Assembly: GCA_030699055.1 (NCBI GenBank)
Contig: JAUYKX010000210.1
Coordinates: forward strand, 1-6,336
Direction: 5' to 3'
Origin: Candidatus Nanopelagicales bacterium
GTDB taxonomy: Bacteria > Actinomycetota > Actinomycetes > S36-B12 > UBA10799
DNA: 6,336 nt
Part shown: one piece after another, positions 5,657 through 6,336 of the stretch
Layout: every line of letters starts with the position of its first letter
How positions within the stretch are numbered: the first letter of the stretch is position 1
The notes under the pieces: model-generated
What the model saw: the letters and a program-made list of their open reading frames with translations, nothing else
What the model was told of the DNA's origin: nothing
The model's database searches: none
Position numbers and translations under genes: made by a program

Positions 5657-6231
5657 GCGACGAGAAGAAGCTGATTCGCAACAGCACGGCTGAATTTCTG
5701 ATCTTCACCTCGCAGGATCGCGGAGAGAGTATCGAAGCACGTTATGCCGATGAAACGGTTTGGCTGAGCCAGCGGCTTATGGCTGAGCTGTTCGGCGTCG
5801 ATGTGCGAACAGTCAGCGAGCATTTGAGGAACATTTTCGCCAGCGGTGAACTTGACCACGACCCAACTGTCCGGAAATTCCGGATAGTTCAAAGGGAAGG
5901 TTCGCGTGACGTTGCGCGCGAGGTGGAGCATTACAACCTCGACGCCATCATCTCCGTCGGGTACCGCGTCAATTCGATTCGGGCGACGCAGTTCCGCCAA
6001 TGGGCGACAGGTGTGCTGCGCGAGTTTGCGATCAAGGGCTACGTGCTCGACAACCAGCGGCTCGAGAACGGCGCGTTCTTGAACGAGGACTACTTCGAGC
6101 GACTCCTCGAAGAGATTCGCGAGATCCGTCTCAGTGAGCGGCGTTTCTATCAGAAGATCACTGATATCTACGCGACCAGCATCGACTACAACCCGCAGGG
6201 TCTCGTCAAAGTCGTGGCGGTGAGGGTTTGA
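5653..6231 (+). CDS. rhuM: RhuM family protein, C-terminally truncated
   Basis: The protein belongs to the RhuM family, named from Salmonella pathogenicity island 3 and common on genomic islands and near phage or restriction genes; its biochemical role is not established. A DNA-binding helix-turn-helix is suggested by VWLSQRLMAELFGVDVRTVS (36-55). It is followed by the conserved HLRNIFASGEL (57-67), YNLDAIISVGYRVNS (94-108) and FRQWATGVLREFAIKGY (114-130). The match continues to DIYATSIDYNP (171-181) and then ends abruptly. Full RhuM proteins run about 330-350 residues, with FFATVQNKLHWA-like sequence next, whereas this one stops at 192 after an unrelated tail. No other frame nearby restores the family sequence, so replacement or insertion is likelier than a frameshift. 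Start ATG 5653 overlaps the small gene's stop, and GAGG lies 7 bases upstream. It may keep the DNA-binding part only. Confidence 0.85.
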   Translation: MSDEKKLIRNSTAEFLIFTSQDRGESIEARYADETVWLSQRLMAELFGVDVRTVSEHLRNIFASGELDHDPTVRKFRIVQREGSRDVAREVEHYNLDAIISVGYRVNSIRATQFRQWATGVLREFAIKGYVLDNQRLENGAFLNEDYFERLLEEIREIRLSERRFYQKITDIYATSIDYNPQGLVKVVAVRV

Positions 6232-6336
6232 CCTGCGAATACGTCCGGGGACTGGCGCTTTCCCGGGGATTGTGATAGCTGTAGGCGGGTGCGACAACGG
6301 TTTGACGGTTCACAGGACCTGGTTGTTCGTCCTGTT
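6196..6336. other. Sequence unrelated to rhuM; possible edge of an inserted element
   Basis: RhuM similarity ends near 6195. What follows contains GTCAAA (6205-6210) inverted as TTTGAC (6227-6232), and an 8-base direct repeat GGTTTGAC at 6225-6232 and 6299-6306. There is also a hairpin at the window edge. Short inverted motifs of this sort occur at insertion-sequence ends, but no transposase or matching second end is in view, so the identity is open. Confidence 0.25.
6312..6335. terminator. Hairpin at the window end, possible terminator
   Basis: ACAGGAC (6312-6318) pairs perfectly with GTCCTGT (6329-6335) around a 10-base loop, followed by T at the edge. It could end the rhuM transcript 80 bases after its stop. 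Whether a T-run follows cannot be seen. Confidence 0.3.

Noticed and set aside
5328..5693. Alternative plus-strand frame over the small gene, with an internal ATG at 5409
   Set aside because: It runs past the rhuM start and its ATG overlaps the AAAGGA site, while the frame from 5417 has a ribosome binding site and an ATGA overlap with rhuM.
5611..6297. 228-codon open frame on the minus strand
   Set aside because: It lies antisense to rhuM, whose family motifs are clear on the plus strand; it has no recognisable motif of its own.
6272..6336. GTG-started frame open to the window edge
   Set aside because: About 21 codons without a good ribosome binding site or recognisable motif; too short to support.
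5310..6336. Second copy of the tRNA 3' end as an attachment site
   Set aside because: I found no repeat of the T-arm/acceptor sequence within the window; any second copy must lie further downstream.

Overview
The window is high-GC DNA from an actinobacterium. The evidence is the strong G/C bias at third codon positions, GTG and TTG starts, two apparent leaderless promoters with TANNNT -10 boxes, and a gene order known from actinobacteria: 5-FCL (minus strand), galU, moeA-like, rimJ, then a three-TM membrane protein. The same order is Rv0992c-Rv0996 in Mycobacterium tuberculosis. The genus cannot be fixed from this sequence.

Layout. Positions 1-34 hold the last codons of an upstream gene whose stop overlaps (ATGA) the start of a FluC/CrcB fluoride channel gene (31-444). 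A 120-base gap follows with a perfect 17-bp inverted repeat, probably a terminator shared by fluC and the convergent 5-formyltetrahydrofolate cyclo-ligase gene (565-1203, minus). Divergent from that is a plus-strand block: galU (1269-2228), a moeA-like gene (2233-3444) and a RimJ-type acetyltransferase (3441-4097), spaced like an operon. A separately promoted membrane protein of the SepX/GlpR type (4155-5201) follows. An intact tRNA-Ala(CGC) lies at 5233-5309. After it, composition becomes less GC-rich and the genes look accessory: a small unrecognised gene (5417-5656) with a good promoter, coupled to a RhuM-family gene (5653-6231) that has lost its C-terminal half. The last 140 bases look foreign to rhuM and may be the edge of an insertion.

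Function. The most interesting part is the moeA-like gene. Its fold-level motifs survive, but the residues that make MoeA an enzyme are largely gone: the MDG aspartate is Glu, and the GGxSxGxxD aspartate, the TGAP threonine, the GED aspartate and both lysines are replaced. Together with the SepX/GlpR-like gene two positions downstream, this fits the Glp-GlpR system described in Corynebacterium, where a MoeA/gephyrin-like protein works with FtsZ and a membrane receptor in cell division. Here it appears to be a clear pseudoenzyme. The tRNA-Ala 3' end is a plausible integration point for the accessory segment, but no integrase or second attachment copy lies in the window.
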